From assembly GCA_905221605.1 (NCBI GenBank), contig CAJNDS010002345.1, positions 252,194-274,693 on the forward strand: a stretch of 22,500 nucleotides of DNA, given 5' to 3'. The position numbers and the translations under genes were made by a program. Below, in pieces: positions 8,881 to 18,841 of this stretch. Positions within the stretch are counted from its first letter, which is position 1. Each line of letters starts with the position of its first letter. This DNA comes from Symbiodinium natans. Its lineage: Eukaryota; Sar; Dinophyceae; Suessiales; Symbiodiniaceae. Below the pieces are notes generated by a model. It had not been told where the DNA came from and did not search any database. It saw nothing but the letters and a program-made list of their open reading frames with translations.

Positions 8881-9385
8881 GAGAAATGACGACAAGATGA
8901 CGTTGCAATTGGGATACGAATAGCTGCCACAGATTTTCAGAAACATCTTCAGTTTCCCTACAACCAAATCAGCACCAAATATGTACAACGATGCAGCCCA
9001 CGGAACCAACGTGCAGCCAGGCTTCAAACAACGTCCCGTTCCCCGACAGGACATAATCGTGCCTCAAACATCGTGGGGGGGAACAATGCAGCACCGCCAG
9101 CTTGGGCGGCGTTGCCAAGATGAGCTCACATGCTAAAGTCGTTCACTGCGAGGCATTGCCTGAGATCGTAGGTCCTAGTATCTTCAAAAACCATTTGCTT
9201 GGTCCTGCATATTCCAAGGAAAAAGCGATCTTGCTCCAGAGGACGCCTGAACAAATCAGGCGTCCATATGCTCGAAGTCGAGAAGCCACGGACCCCCTTC
9301 TCCTTACAACTTATGCAAGAAGTGCCCCATTAGGGCCCCTTCTGAAGGCCCGGCCCGCAGTCGACCAGGCAAGCCTCCGCAGAGC

Positions 9386-9593
9386 CTGAGAGGCGTCGTG
9401 CTGTCGCGAACACTGCATGTGCGGGGCAATCGAAAGACCCATTGTAGCTAGATGGCCCACAATGAGCGAAGCAACAGCTTTTGCCATCTCAGTGTCGCAC
9501 GAAAGTAATGGATGGCTGGCGAGCTGTTGCAACACCATGCCTGCCACAGTGAGCACTTGAGCATTTACAGCCAACAGTCGCCCAAGGAGAGCT
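9386..9593 (-). CDS. Candidate exon, helical protein of unknown function
   Basis: The minus-strand frame reads LLGRLLAVNAQVLTVAGMVL, then HPLLSCDTEMAKAVASLIVG and HLATMGLSIAPHMQ, and ends at a TCTCAG|GCT donor of the type used in the Kelch gene. The left boundary lies near GAAACAG (9594-9600). The composition suggests amphipathic or membrane-leaning helices. Family unknown. Confidence 0.37.
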
Positions 9594-9744
9594 CTGTTTC
9601 GAACCCGACCGAGATAGAATCACCCATTATCACCCACCATCAACAGCTGTGGGCCCCTCTGTCCTACTTAGGGAAGCCTCTCAAGGACAAAGATCATCCC
9701 GAGATATCCGGATTCTGATCCCACCAGCGAGTCAGAAACCATGA

Positions 9745-10217
9745 TCCCTATCCAGATTTTGGATGGAATGTTGTGCTGGGGGCCGGAGCAAGGTGCTGTC
9801 TGAAGCTTGGGGGGGGGCAAGGTCCCTATCCAAATTTTGGATGGAATGTTGCGCTGGGGGGCCGGAGCAAGAAGCTTGGGGGGGGGGCAAGGTCCCTATC
9901 CAAATTTTGGATGGAATGTTGTGCTGGGGGCCGGAGCAAGGTGCTGTCTGAAGTTTGGGGGGGGCCAAGGTCCCTATCCAAATTTTGGATGGAATGTTGT
10001 GCTGGGGGCTGCCTGAAGCTTGGGGGGGGCAAGGTCCCTATCCAAATTTTGGATGGAATGTTGTGCTGGGGGCCGGAGCAAGGTGCTGTCTGAAGCTTGG
10101 GGGGGGCAAGGTCCCTATCCAAATTTTGGATGGAATGTTGTGCTGGGGGCCGGAGCAAGGTGCTGTCTGAAGCTTGGGGGGGGCAAGGTCCCTATCCAAA
10201 TTTTGGATGGAATGTTG
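9745..10217 (+). repeat. Tandem array, about 77-bp unit, seven copies
   Basis: Units start with CCCTATCCAAATTTTGG at 9746 (one base different), 9824, 9894, 9972, 10036, 10113 and 10190. Spacing is 64 to 78 bp; the two short units lack parts around GCAAGGTGCTGTC, and the last copy is cut off. Each unit carries the inverted core ATCCAAA-T-TTTGGAT, an AAGCTT site and a run of 6-10 G. Open frames across it shift with each 77-bp unit and are artefacts. Confidence 0.93.
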
Positions 10218-10496
10218 TTGGGATACTGCACAAGCGCTTAAGCAAATTGGACCCTAGAGCGACCTTTCAATGCGAAGGTTGTATACGTGGTTGCTTGCGC
10301 CAATGGGCTCTTGCCAACTGGAAGGGCAGGGGTCGCACTGTCTTGCGGCGGGTTGCCTGGCTGAAATTCTTTTGAGGTCCGTGCTGGGGTAGAACACTGA
10401 ACAGTCCCCAAGGCAAAGCACGACTCCATGATAGAAAGCCCAAAGTCACGCATCATGCGTCAGAGGCACATACACCATAATAGGCACAGCGAGGAC

Positions 10497-10644
10497 CTCC
10501 CAAAACAATGATCAAAGTGCCCACATCTCTGATTGCGCCTCGCTTCTGAGCCGTCATGATCAGTGGAAGGAGAGAAGGAGGCTCAGACATGTCTGCTGTG
10601 AAGCTAGAAGGCATGGCGAGACGACGCGCATTAGCAAAGGCCAT
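10497..10644 (-). CDS. Candidate first exon, unknown function
   Basis: Begins with ATG at 10644 and reads MAFANARRLAMPSSF, then EPPSLLPLIMTAQKRG and RDVGTLIIVLG. It ends at a GGGAG|GTCC donor after 49 codons plus one base. A phase-compatible acceptor exists at 10357 (CCAG|GCAACC), giving GNPPQDSATPALP. No homologous family is recognised. Confidence 0.35.
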
Positions 10645-10879
10645 TTAGGCTGCGTGTTGAGCCTACCGCGCGCGGGCCATGCAAACGTGGGCAAGGAACC
10701 AACTCCGTGCTACACCAACGGGGCAGCGCCTCATCTGCCGCAATGTATTTTGCAGCCAGGGGCCAAGTTCTTAGGGGCCTTGGAGGCTCCAACTCCGGTA
10801 TCAACTCTTGCGATGGCCAGCGTTGCAGCCCTAACCTCCTCTCTACAGTATCTGGTGGTGGGTGTCCATCATCGCAGGC

Positions 10880-11100
10880 GGAGCGAGGATTTTTTTGTCA
10901 ATTTTTCTGGTGTTTTTTTGTGATTTTTTTGTTTTCCCTTGCTTTTCTTATGGTTTTCTGAACATGCCCTCTGGTTCTGCCTGTCCTCCTCCTCTGGTTG
11001 GAATTCTTTTCTGTGTATTTTGCTGTTTTTTTTGGTGAATTTTGCTGGTTTTCAGCTTCCGCAGGCTCCTCAGCGGTACCGCATGTCCGGAACCTGACCA
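10880..11100. other. T-rich non-coding stretch
   Basis: Runs of T broken by G or C (for example around 10890-10945 and 11020-11055). No gene is supported. Confidence 0.5.
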
Positions 11101-11123
11101 CATCTAATAACCCTTGGGGTAGC

Positions 11124-11905
11124 AACCCCCCCCCCCAATTTGCAAACATGGTGCTCGCATGATGGGTTTGGACGGGATTCTTATTGTCTTAAAGCAAGCT
11201 TGCGCGCCTTCAACAGCTGGGAGGGTTTGGGGCCCCCACTCCCCCCCCATTTGCAAAGTGATGTTCGCAAAATGAGTTTTGGGAGCTATTCGTTGAACTA
11301 AACGCACGCTTGCACACCGGGAATTCCCCCCCCCCCACCCCATTTGCAGACACAATCTCGCAAGATGAGTTTTGCAAGGGATTCGTAAGGCCTAGAAGCA
11401 CGTTTGGGCGGCTTAGAAAAAAGCGAGGGGTTGGGGGGGCGCAGCCCCCCCATTTGTAAACACGATAGTTTTCAAATGGGATTTGTTTGATCTAACAGCA
11501 AACAGCACGCTTGCACGGTTTTTAAAAAAGCGGGGTTTGGGGGGAGGGGGGGGGGGCAAGGCAAGGGATTCGTATAACCTCAAAGCACGCTTGCACAGCT
11601 TTAAAAAAAGCGGGGGGAATGCGGAGGGGCAGCCCCCCCCCCCCCCAACCATTTGCAAGCACAATGCTCGCCCCCAATGATGAGGCTTCATATGGTCTCG
11701 AAGCAAGCTTGCAAGGCTTAAAAGCGGCGGGGGGTTTGGGGGGGGGCGTCTGGGGGGGGGGGGGGGGGTCTGGGGGGGGGCTGGGGTTGGGGGGGGGGGG
11801 GGGGGGGAGCGAATTTGCAAACGCGATGCGAACAATGATGGGCTTGGAAGGGCCGGAGTGGTATATGGTCTTAACATGTCTTAAAGCAAGCTTGCACAGC
11901 TGGAC
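11124..11905 (+). repeat. Diverged satellite with C-run/ATTTGCAAAC and AAGCAAGCTTGCACAG motifs
   Basis: At least six copies of a unit of about 95-200 bp. Each has a run of C or G, then an ATTTGCAAAC-like word (near 11137, 11249, 11342, 11452, 11651, 11813), then a GATGnTCGCAnnATG-like segment, then AAAGCAnGCTTGCACAG (near 11199, 11304, 11505, 11583, 11701, 11884), then often AAAAAAGCGGGG. Copies differ by many substitutions and by the homopolymer lengths, so this is an old array. Proline/glycine-rich frames here are artefacts. Confidence 0.8.
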
Positions 11906-12000
11906 CGCAGGACCGGTCTCTCCTGACCAAGGGAACGCAGGACCATTTGACCAGGATCGCAGGATCAGAGAACCAGAGGACCACAGGACCAGAGGACAAG
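11905..12000 (+). repeat. CAGGACC-type minisatellite
   Basis: Short units of 8-12 bases based on CAGGACCA, CAGAGGACCA and CAGGATC repeat about nine times directly after the last satellite copy. Confidence 0.6.
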
Positions 12001-12096
12001 CCAGACCTAAGAAAAGGGAAAAGACAGAGCCAGACCTAGGCAAAAACAACACCGGACCCCGGCTAGAGCCGTAATCCCTTACCTCAAACACTCAAA

Positions 12097-12216
12097 CCCT
12101 AAACCCTAATTACAAACCTAAATCCTTCGGGTTTACTACTGCCCGGCCGCTGTGCCGAAGGGCGTTTGTTGTATCCTCACAGGTTCCACATACGGGTTTT
12201 GGGGGTCTAGGGTTTA
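12097..12216. repeat. Converging telomere-like repeats
   Basis: CCCTAAACCCTAA at 12097-12109 and CTAGGGTTTA at 12207-12216 lie in opposite orientation about 100 bases apart. They sit just left of the pyrimidine tract. Confidence 0.6.
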
Positions 12217-12239
12217 TGGTTTAAGGCGTAGGTTGTTTT

Positions 12240-12812
12240 ATGTATTTCGTTATGTTGTTTTCTGTCTTTCTTGCTTTCTTGCTCTCTTTATTTATTTCTC
12301 TCGTTCTTTCTTTCTTTATTCCTTTCTTTCTTCCTCACTTCCTTCCTATTTCTTTGTTGATTTTATTCTTTCTTTCTTGCTGTATTTCTTTCTTTCTTCC
12401 TTTATTCCTCTCTTCCTTTATTTCTTTCTTGCTTTCTTGCTGTCGTTGTTTCTCTCTTTCTTTCTTGTGTTTTTCTTTATTCCTCCATTCCTGCCTTTCC
12501 TTTTTGCTTTCTCTCTTTCTTTATTCGTTGTCTTTCTTTCTTTGTTTCTGTCTTTCTTTCTAGTCCTGCCTTTCTTTCTTTCTTTCTTATTTTTCTGTCT
12601 TTCTTTCTATTCCTTTCTTTCTTTCTTTCTTTCTGTATTTCTTTCTATCTTTCTGTCTATTCCTGCCTTTATTTATTTCTTTCTTGCTGTCTTTCTTTCT
12701 ATTCCTGCCTTTCTTTCTTTCTTTCCTTATTTGTTCTTCCTCTTGCTTCCTTCCTTCTGTCTTTCTTTGTTTCTTTCTTTCTTTCTTCCTGTCTTCCTGC
12801 CTTCCTTCCTTT
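12240..12812 (+). repeat. CTTT-rich polypyrimidine tract
   Basis: About 570 bases of degenerate CTTT, with CTTC and CTTG variants. It creates a long F/L/S-rich open frame (12152-12985) that has no coding logic beyond the repeat and should not be annotated as a protein. Confidence 0.9.
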
Positions 12813-14190
12813 CGTGCCTTAAATTTGACAAAAAAAGAAAAACACAAAAAACAAACAGAAAACAACGCAACAAAAAAACACGGCACCCATCGCAGGCCAG
12901 CCTTTTCACCACCGCTCATGGCCTGCATTTGCAGATAGCAAATCTATGGTGTCAGATCCGTTTGAGACATGCCAATCCTAGCTGAGGTGTGGCGCCTGGG
13001 ATAGTTGGAGTCAGGCGTCGCCCTGAAGCATGGACCAGGCCCCCCGCTGCAGTTACTTTCCGTTCCCCTTTCCCCCCCTCCGCCCCTCCCGAATTCCCCG
13101 AAGCCATGGCTCTCCTGGGAGAAGTCGGACATCACCAGCGGCCTGTGGACCCTCCACCTCGCGTGACCGCGGTATAAGGTGGCAAAGGCTCTCTACGTGC
13201 CTACGGGGTACTTGCAGTCTATGGGCCCATCTGATGGGGTTTCGGCTCTCACACTCGCACATGGCAGGCAAGGGTTTAGGATTTTTGTCTTACCCGCCTA
13301 GCTGATGGTAACATCGCACTGCCGGGAAATCACGGGTTGTTCATTCAAGAAAAAGCTAGGTGTTCTGCGAAGACAGAAGCTTCTTCTTGTCTTTTGTGAC
13401 CCAAACAAAACATCGATCACAGAAGCGAAGACGCTGGGGAGGGTTTAGGGTGTAGAAATGCTTCATCTTCTTTGGGTTGAGGCCATCGATAACGTGAATG
13501 AAACTGGTTCGTTGTCTGAGTCGTTGGCTCCGTTTTTCAAGTCGAAAGTCCGATCTCTGTGCCCTCAGCTGTGAAACCTTGACCCCCGAAACCTCCTCAA
13601 ACCCTACTCAAGCAATATACATGCAGAGTCATGAAACACATGTACTCCTACTAACAACAACAGGAAATGAGCCCAGAGACGACAGATTGGCATCCCCACA
13701 TCCATCGGTTAAAAAAGGATGGCACACGCGGCTGGCCGCGGCCTTGTGCCCCAGCGCCCGAAAAGGCGCCTGGCCAAGGTTCGCACTCGCACCCACACTT
13801 CTATACTCATTCGAGGCATCTAAGGGGCTTAGGGATGTTCAGGGCTTTAGGGTGGTGATTCTCTGTTGTTGCTTTGTTATTTTTGGTGGGCCGGGGTTCT
13901 CGGGGCTTGCTGGCACAGTGGCACCTTGCTCCATCTTGTAAGTTGGCCAAGCATGGTGACAGCACGCCATACTGAGACAGGGGGGGAGCGGGGCTTTTCG
14001 GCGAGCATATCGAGCACATGGCCCTACATCATCTCCCACCTTCCTCCAAAAAAAGCAGAAGCAAAAATTAAACACGCCCTCGCAAACCTGTGGTCGCCAT
14101 CGCCCATGGCGCGGGGCAGCAGAGGAGTCGTGCGGCGCACCGAACACAATGTGTTTTAAAATTTCATCGCAGGCGGGAACAATGCATGTC
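12813..14190. other. No confident gene
   Basis: Mixed sequence. A plus-strand segment near 13100-13160 reads SWEKSDITSGLWTLHLA in one frame, vaguely like a closing Kelch strand, but it lacks the preceding blade motifs. Nothing else stands out apart from a pyrimidine-rich run at 13060-13095. Confidence 0.35.
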
Positions 14191-14199
14191 CGAAAACAG

Positions 14200-14460
14200 C
14201 TTTGCGCCGTTGCGCCGTTGCGCTGCACTATAGTTGCGCGCTGGTCCGGACGTACGCTCTGCGCCGTTGCGCTGCACGCCGTTGCGCCGCGCCGCCGGAC
14301 GGGTCACTTGCGTGCGGTCGTCGGGTCAATCTACGCCCTTGCGCTGTTGCGCCGTTGCGCCGTGCCGCCACCACTGGTTTAGAAGACGTCCGCCGTTACG
14401 ACGTAGCGCCGCTGCACCGTTGTGCCGTTGCGCCTTGGCCCCGCCGCGCCACTACACCGC
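14200..14460 (+). repeat. GTTGCGCCG minisatellite
   Basis: Units of GCGCCGTTGC and shorter variants recur more than a dozen times in loose array, separated by non-repeat stretches. Alanine/arginine-rich frames arise from the repeat. Confidence 0.75.
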
Positions 14461-14512
14461 TCCCTTTGCGTGGCAGGGTCATGTATGCCGTCCTTTCTGT
14501 ATACACATGTGT

Positions 14513-14644
14513 GTATAGGGTTTTGGGGTGTATAGGGTTTATTGTTTAGGGTTTAGGTCTTAGGGTTCAGGGGGTTCAGGGTCTCGGGTTGAAGGTTTAG
14601 GGTTTATTTAAATCCTAAACCAATTACTCTAAACCCTAAACCTT
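14513..14644. repeat. Inverted telomere-like repeats
   Basis: Many TTTAGGG-like words (AGGGTTT, TTTAGGG, TTAGGG) run left to right from about 14517 to 14606, then CCCTAAA in the opposite sense. AAGGTTTAGGGTTTA at 14592-14606 is the exact reverse complement of 14630-14644, with a 23-base loop that is itself AT-rich. Confidence 0.85.
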
Positions 14645-14747
14645 TAAATAAGGACCATCTTGAAGGTGTGCGGGGCTCTTTGAAGCTCGGGATTCGGGAA
14701 TGGGAAGCACGCGAAACGAACTGGTCAAGTCTTTCTGCTAACGGCTC

Positions 14748-14872
14748 CCGCAATGGAGCAACGGAGCGCGGTAACGAAGCAACGGAGCATCAGAGCAGAT
14801 CCGTGCCGTTGCGGCGCCGACGCTCCGGCACAGAGCATCGGAGCAAGGCGCGGAGCAACGGAGCATCGATGA
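14748..14872 (+). repeat. GCAACGGAG minisatellite
   Basis: Units close to GCAACGGAG or GCATCGGAG recur about eight times. The reverse complement (CTCCGTTGC) is close to the GCGCCGTTGC unit at 14200-14460, so the two arrays face each other across the telomere-like inverted repeat. Confidence 0.7.
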
Positions 14873-15039
14873 ACTGGTTAACTTTATTACTGGATTTCTA
14901 AGGAATGATGGATGGTGTGGGTGACAGGGAGAGAGCGGTTAACCTTTACTTTTCCTTTCAAAGAGAACCACCATTAACCTCTTGTTCACACCTGTCAATG
15001 AGTCTTGTTCTTGGCACGTGAATTCACTGCGTTCTTTAT

Positions 15040-15310
15040 TCACTAAATTATCTCCATTTAGAATATAAAATTAACCGAGAGAACGAGAGCTCTTTTAATG
15101 CGTGATTTGTAAATTAAAAAGCCCTATTGAATAAAGGAAAGAGGAAGCAGTAAATAATAATAGCAAAATATGGGCCTTTTGGGGGTATTATAATAATATA
15201 GACGGCCCATGCACTCTTTACCTTGTTCATATTGCTCTTTCGCTTATATATAATAATATAGAATGAATGAGGAAAGTGACGAAGATATTATATTAAAAGG
15301 GCAAATTCAA
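15040..15310. other. AT-rich island
   Basis: About 270 bases that are clearly more AT-rich than the rest, including TAATAATATAGA at two places (near 15192 and 15251) and several short A/T palindromes. No gene is recognised. Candidates are an organelle-derived insertion or a transposon remnant; neither is proven. Confidence 0.55.
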
Positions 15311-15328
15311 GGTCTGGTTAACATTACG

Positions 15329-15424
15329 GCAGATTCGGGAAACCAGAGCCGCAGATTTGGGAACCCGCAGATTCGGGAAACTGGAAATCGTGGATTCGGG
15401 AAAACTGGAACCCGCGGATTGGGG
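15329..15424 (+). repeat. Short tandem repeat, about 22-bp unit
   Basis: Four to five copies of GCAGATTCGGGAAACTGGAA with small changes, directly next to the AT-rich island. Confidence 0.75.
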
Positions 15425-15559
15425 CAAGTTGCTTGAATGGGGTGTTAACGTATCGCAGCTTCCTGAATTGAAGGGCTCCTGGAATCACATGGTTTGCTCG
15501 ATCGAGTGAAGCCAGTTTGCTGAACCCGGTCTCGAGAGGTAACATGCGAAGGCTCAGCT

Positions 15560-15740
15560 GGCGGCAGGATGACACAGACCTGCAGCACACACCAGATCAG
15601 GGTGCAGAAAGAGCGCCCACTGCCACTGCCAACCATCAAGACCATGTAGCCGGGGCACTCCCACCAAAAGGGCAAAGAAGATCGCTGCCACAAAGATGAT
15701 AAATAGGGCTTCAACCCCACCTCTGCTCAACATAGCGCAA
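15560..15740 (-). CDS. Possible membrane-segment exon
   Basis: A minus-strand frame reads GGVEALFIIFVAAIFFALLV followed by GVPRLHGLDGWQWQWALF, which would be one transmembrane helix and a tryptophan-rich loop. A second overlapping frame is also hydrophobic. No splice sites or family support it. Confidence 0.22.
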
Positions 15741-15839
15741 GCTGGTTCCGCAGTCTTTCTTGGTTTTCCTCTTCCCTCGGTTGAAGGTTCAGAGACAGCT
15801 GCCTCCCAGAGAAACTGTCTCTGTCTCGCTCTGTTCCTC

Positions 15840-16080
15840 TCTCTCCCCCCAATCATTCCCCCCCCTCTTCAGCTTCTTCTCCATTGCTCTCTTTCGCCGT
15901 TTCTCCAGCTTGCTTTGGTGGTTTGGTCTCTCCTCCTCTTTCTGGTCAGAATTATCCTATGAATTTATCGTATTCTTCTTCTTATTCTTCTTCTTCTTCT
16001 TTTTCTTCTTCTTGCTTATGTTTCTTCTTCTTTTGCTTCGTCTTCATCCCTTCGTCTTCATCCCTTCTTCTGCTCTCTCC
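15840..16080 (+). repeat. CT- and TTC-rich pyrimidine tract
   Basis: A pyrimidine-rich stretch with a TTC/TTCTTC core at 15968-16035. The serine/phenylalanine-rich frames across it are artefacts. Confidence 0.75.
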
Positions 16081-17480
16081 CGCTGTTTCCGTTCCTCGTA
16101 AAGCGCACAAACTCCCCTCCACAGCACCTCGCTGCCTTCATCCAGAGCTGAAAGCATATTTGCATTGTGACCTTCCCACCCCTCTGCTTCCTTCTCTGCC
16201 GCACCACAGCCTTGTCGTTCACGACACGTGTCCCCTCATTTCCCGGCTGCCTGCTCCCCTCCAGCACTAACATGCAGGATCATGACGGCGCATCACCACG
16301 TCCCAACGGAAAAGTGCGGCACACACACGCTTTAGACCCCGACACCTTGTTAGAGAAGCACGCCGTCCCAGCACAGCTGCATTTGTAGAGCCCATTGCAC
16401 CCTGAGTCAAGGGAAAACTGTTTCATCGACCCCGAGTTTAGAGCTTCAGTCGCATGGCGAGCTGCTGAAGTTTCGTGCGCCCTCTCTATGCAGCTCTGGT
16501 TTCGAGCATGCCTCGACTAGCCCGCGCCAATGTCTCCCGTTTCGTGAGCAGCTGCTGAATGTGTCAAGACTGAAAAGAAGTCTTCAACACCTTGAATGCA
16601 CAAACGCGCTCCACACCTCTCCCAGGGCAGATAAGATCAACATCCCTCTGTGCCCACTATAGCACACAAAGTTCAATCCGGGGCCGCAGCTCCCGCATCC
16701 GGCTCTGGTGTCCTCGGTGCTTTGCTGCCAAATGTCATCTGAAGAGAAGAAAAAAATCTCGGAATTCTGGGCCTCCAACTGAGGCCCTAGGTCCTTGGAG
16801 AAGGTGATGTTTCCAACTGCCCATGAGTGGCATCAGGTAGCTCTGAGTTTGTTTGCCTTGCTATGATGGGCTTGTCATGCAACCGGTAGCCATCGCCTTG
16901 GTAGGGGTCGCTGGCCTTCTGCTTCTCGGGAAAAGTCACCATTTTCGAAGCGAGGGACTCTGGCCGCCTGCCAAGTCTGTATGAACTTTACACTTCTTTG
17001 AAAATGAGCGTGCTTACATTGAAAGCTTACATTGAATTTACGAGGTGCTGTGGAGCCTGGGTGTATGCCGTGTGGACTGCGCGGCGGCGAAGCAACAACC
17101 CGCATCCAACGGAGAGCGGAGCACGGAGCAACGGAGCAACGGAGCGGAGCAGTTTAGCGAACGCAAAACGCACCTCCAATGATCTATTTGGTCCGACAGC
17201 GGAGGCCCGTTCCGCGACGTTGCAGGACGGAACTCATGAAGGCGTGCAGCGTTCGACGATGCTTATCACGAGCCGCACAACTCGGTGTCAGGCGACCGCG
17301 AGAGTTCGCTCCGTGAGGCCCTGACTGCTTGCGGGCCTCGCGGACCTCGCAAGGCGCCAAACAATCGCTGCTGTCCAAAACGGAGTGGTAGTGGCTACCG
17401 GGTAATAGCATACGATAGTGGACTTCAGTACAGCATGGTAGTCTCTAGTATAGTACATTGGAAACCGCGGGGTTTTTGAA
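16081..17480. other. No confident gene
   Basis: Only a short CGGAGCAACGGAG minisatellite at about 17104-17150, related to the one at 14748-14872, stands out. Open frames are short and not protein-like. Confidence 0.4.
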
Positions 17481-17625
17481 GCATGTCCTCACACTGTGGC
17501 TTCAAGTTATCCGCAAACAGGATCTGGGCATGGCTCTGCAACTGGAGGCTGCCGAAAGGAAGAGGGCGAAGCAGTGGTGGCGTTGTCGACAGACCCCGAC
17601 GAGAACAAAGTTTGCGCGGCCATAG

Positions 17626-17871
17626 CTCGTGTGGTGCCGTTTCACGCGGCTTTGTGTTAAGAAATGCGCGCCCAGTGAGGCGCACTTGTCGTCGCACCTT
17701 CTTCTCGGTTACTGCATGCTCGAGCGCGACGATGGCCTCTCGAGGGCTGCTTCACAGAACTTGTCACCGAACTTAAGGTCTCTTTGGACTTTGGAGCACA
17801 CCGAGGCATGGGCTCAAGATCATGCTGAGTCTTGCGCAGCCTTTTTGCCAGGCGTGGCGAAAAGCAAGTGA
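17626..17871 (+). CDS. Possible terminal exon, unknown function
   Basis: The frame follows a CATAG at 17621-17625 and ends in TGA at 17871. It reads APSEAHLSSHLLLGYCMLER, then DDGLSRAASQNLSP and LRSLWTLEHTEAWAQ. It looks protein-like and not repetitive. No family is recognised and the upstream exon is not found. Confidence 0.25.
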   Translation, partial: LVWCRFTRLCVKKCAPSEAHLSSHLLLGYCMLERDDGLSRAASQNLSPNLRSLWTLEHTEAWAQDHAESCAAFLPGVAKSK

Positions 17872-18549
17872 CAAGCAGCTTCAGCCACTGTGCGACTGTC
17901 GTGCGCTACTCCCAAAAACCCCAAAACTGAGCTGCCAGTATCCGCCCTGGGCAGTGTCTTGTGAGCACATAAGGAAGTCACATCCTGCACTGCGCTGAGT
18001 CACGTCCGAGTCGGGAGCCTTGGGAGCTCGACTTCGGCGAGCAGCATCTTCCGCATGTCAGGCACGAAAAGCCAAGCAGGATGCAACACTCCCTGTGAGG
18101 AAGCTGCGGGTAGTTCCACCAGTACCGCTCTGCTATGCCTGACACCTCCAAATGCTCATAAACGGAAGCACTGCCAAGATGCCTCAAACGTGCGAGAAGC
18201 TTGAACTGCCGCACTGCCCAACCCTGAGGGCCAGGACGACACCCATGCCAGCAGCCTGAAACAAGTGCGGAATGCTTCTGTCAATTCTGCACCGGTTCGA
18301 ACCCATCACCAGAACATAGCGTGAACATTTAGAATTGAGCTGGCCTGGCTGGTTTCACGTTCGAGAAGCTTTGAAGCCTGTTGTGCAGATCACAAGTGCA
18401 CTTGCAAGAACAGCAACTTGTTTATATGCCTTAACCATGGACCATTGGCTTGAGCGCCTTGCTGGAGTCCTAGAGACCGGGCCAATCTCTCGTAAAAATC
18501 CCACCTGTCAAGAAACATATATCAAGTAGCAGAGATAGGCTGAGATTGC

Positions 18550-18841
18550 GCGCTGGGTCCAGCTAGGTCCAACTAAAATCCCTGACACCACAATGGCAAA
18601 TTCGTAAGTCCACCACTCATGCTGACTGCTCTGCAGTTCTTGTCGGCACTGCTCCAAAAGGTCCGCGAAGGAGTTGTGAGAAGGTCTCTGGTCTTCGGGG
18701 CCTCCGGCAAGATATTTCCTCGTCCCTCCTCTTGACACCTCACCGGCCATCTCTCTGGCTCTGGCTCGAGTCGCCGCAACGAATCCGCGGCTGCCTTCAT
18801 TGCTCGGAACCCGGGCACTTTCAAGCCTAACCTCATCGGAC
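18550..18841 (-). CDS. Candidate exon, unknown function
   Basis: The frame follows a CTAAAAG|G acceptor-like site at 18842. It reads SDEVRLESARVPSNEG, then ARAREMAGEVSRGGTRKYL and FADLLEQCRQELQSSQ, and ends in a hydrophobic FAIVVSGILV. A second frame is also open. It lies downstream of the kinase gene on the same strand and is probably not part of it, since the kinase appears to end at 19704. Confidence 0.3.

Noticed and set aside
9763-10375. Repeating frames across the tandem array
   Set aside because: The 77-bp unit is not a multiple of three, so the frames rotate with each copy and use repeat sequence only.
12152-12985. 277-codon open frame rich in F, L and S
   Set aside because: It is a translation of the CTTT-rich tract; no domain, no splice logic and the same composition in other frames.
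13100-13160. Plus-strand Kelch-like strand SGLWTLHLA
   Set aside because: No FGG or R-x-x-H-S motif precedes it, and in the Kelch gene the short exon always has one.
14149-14549. Alanine/arginine-rich plus-strand frames
   Set aside because: They arise from the GTTGCGCCG minisatellite.
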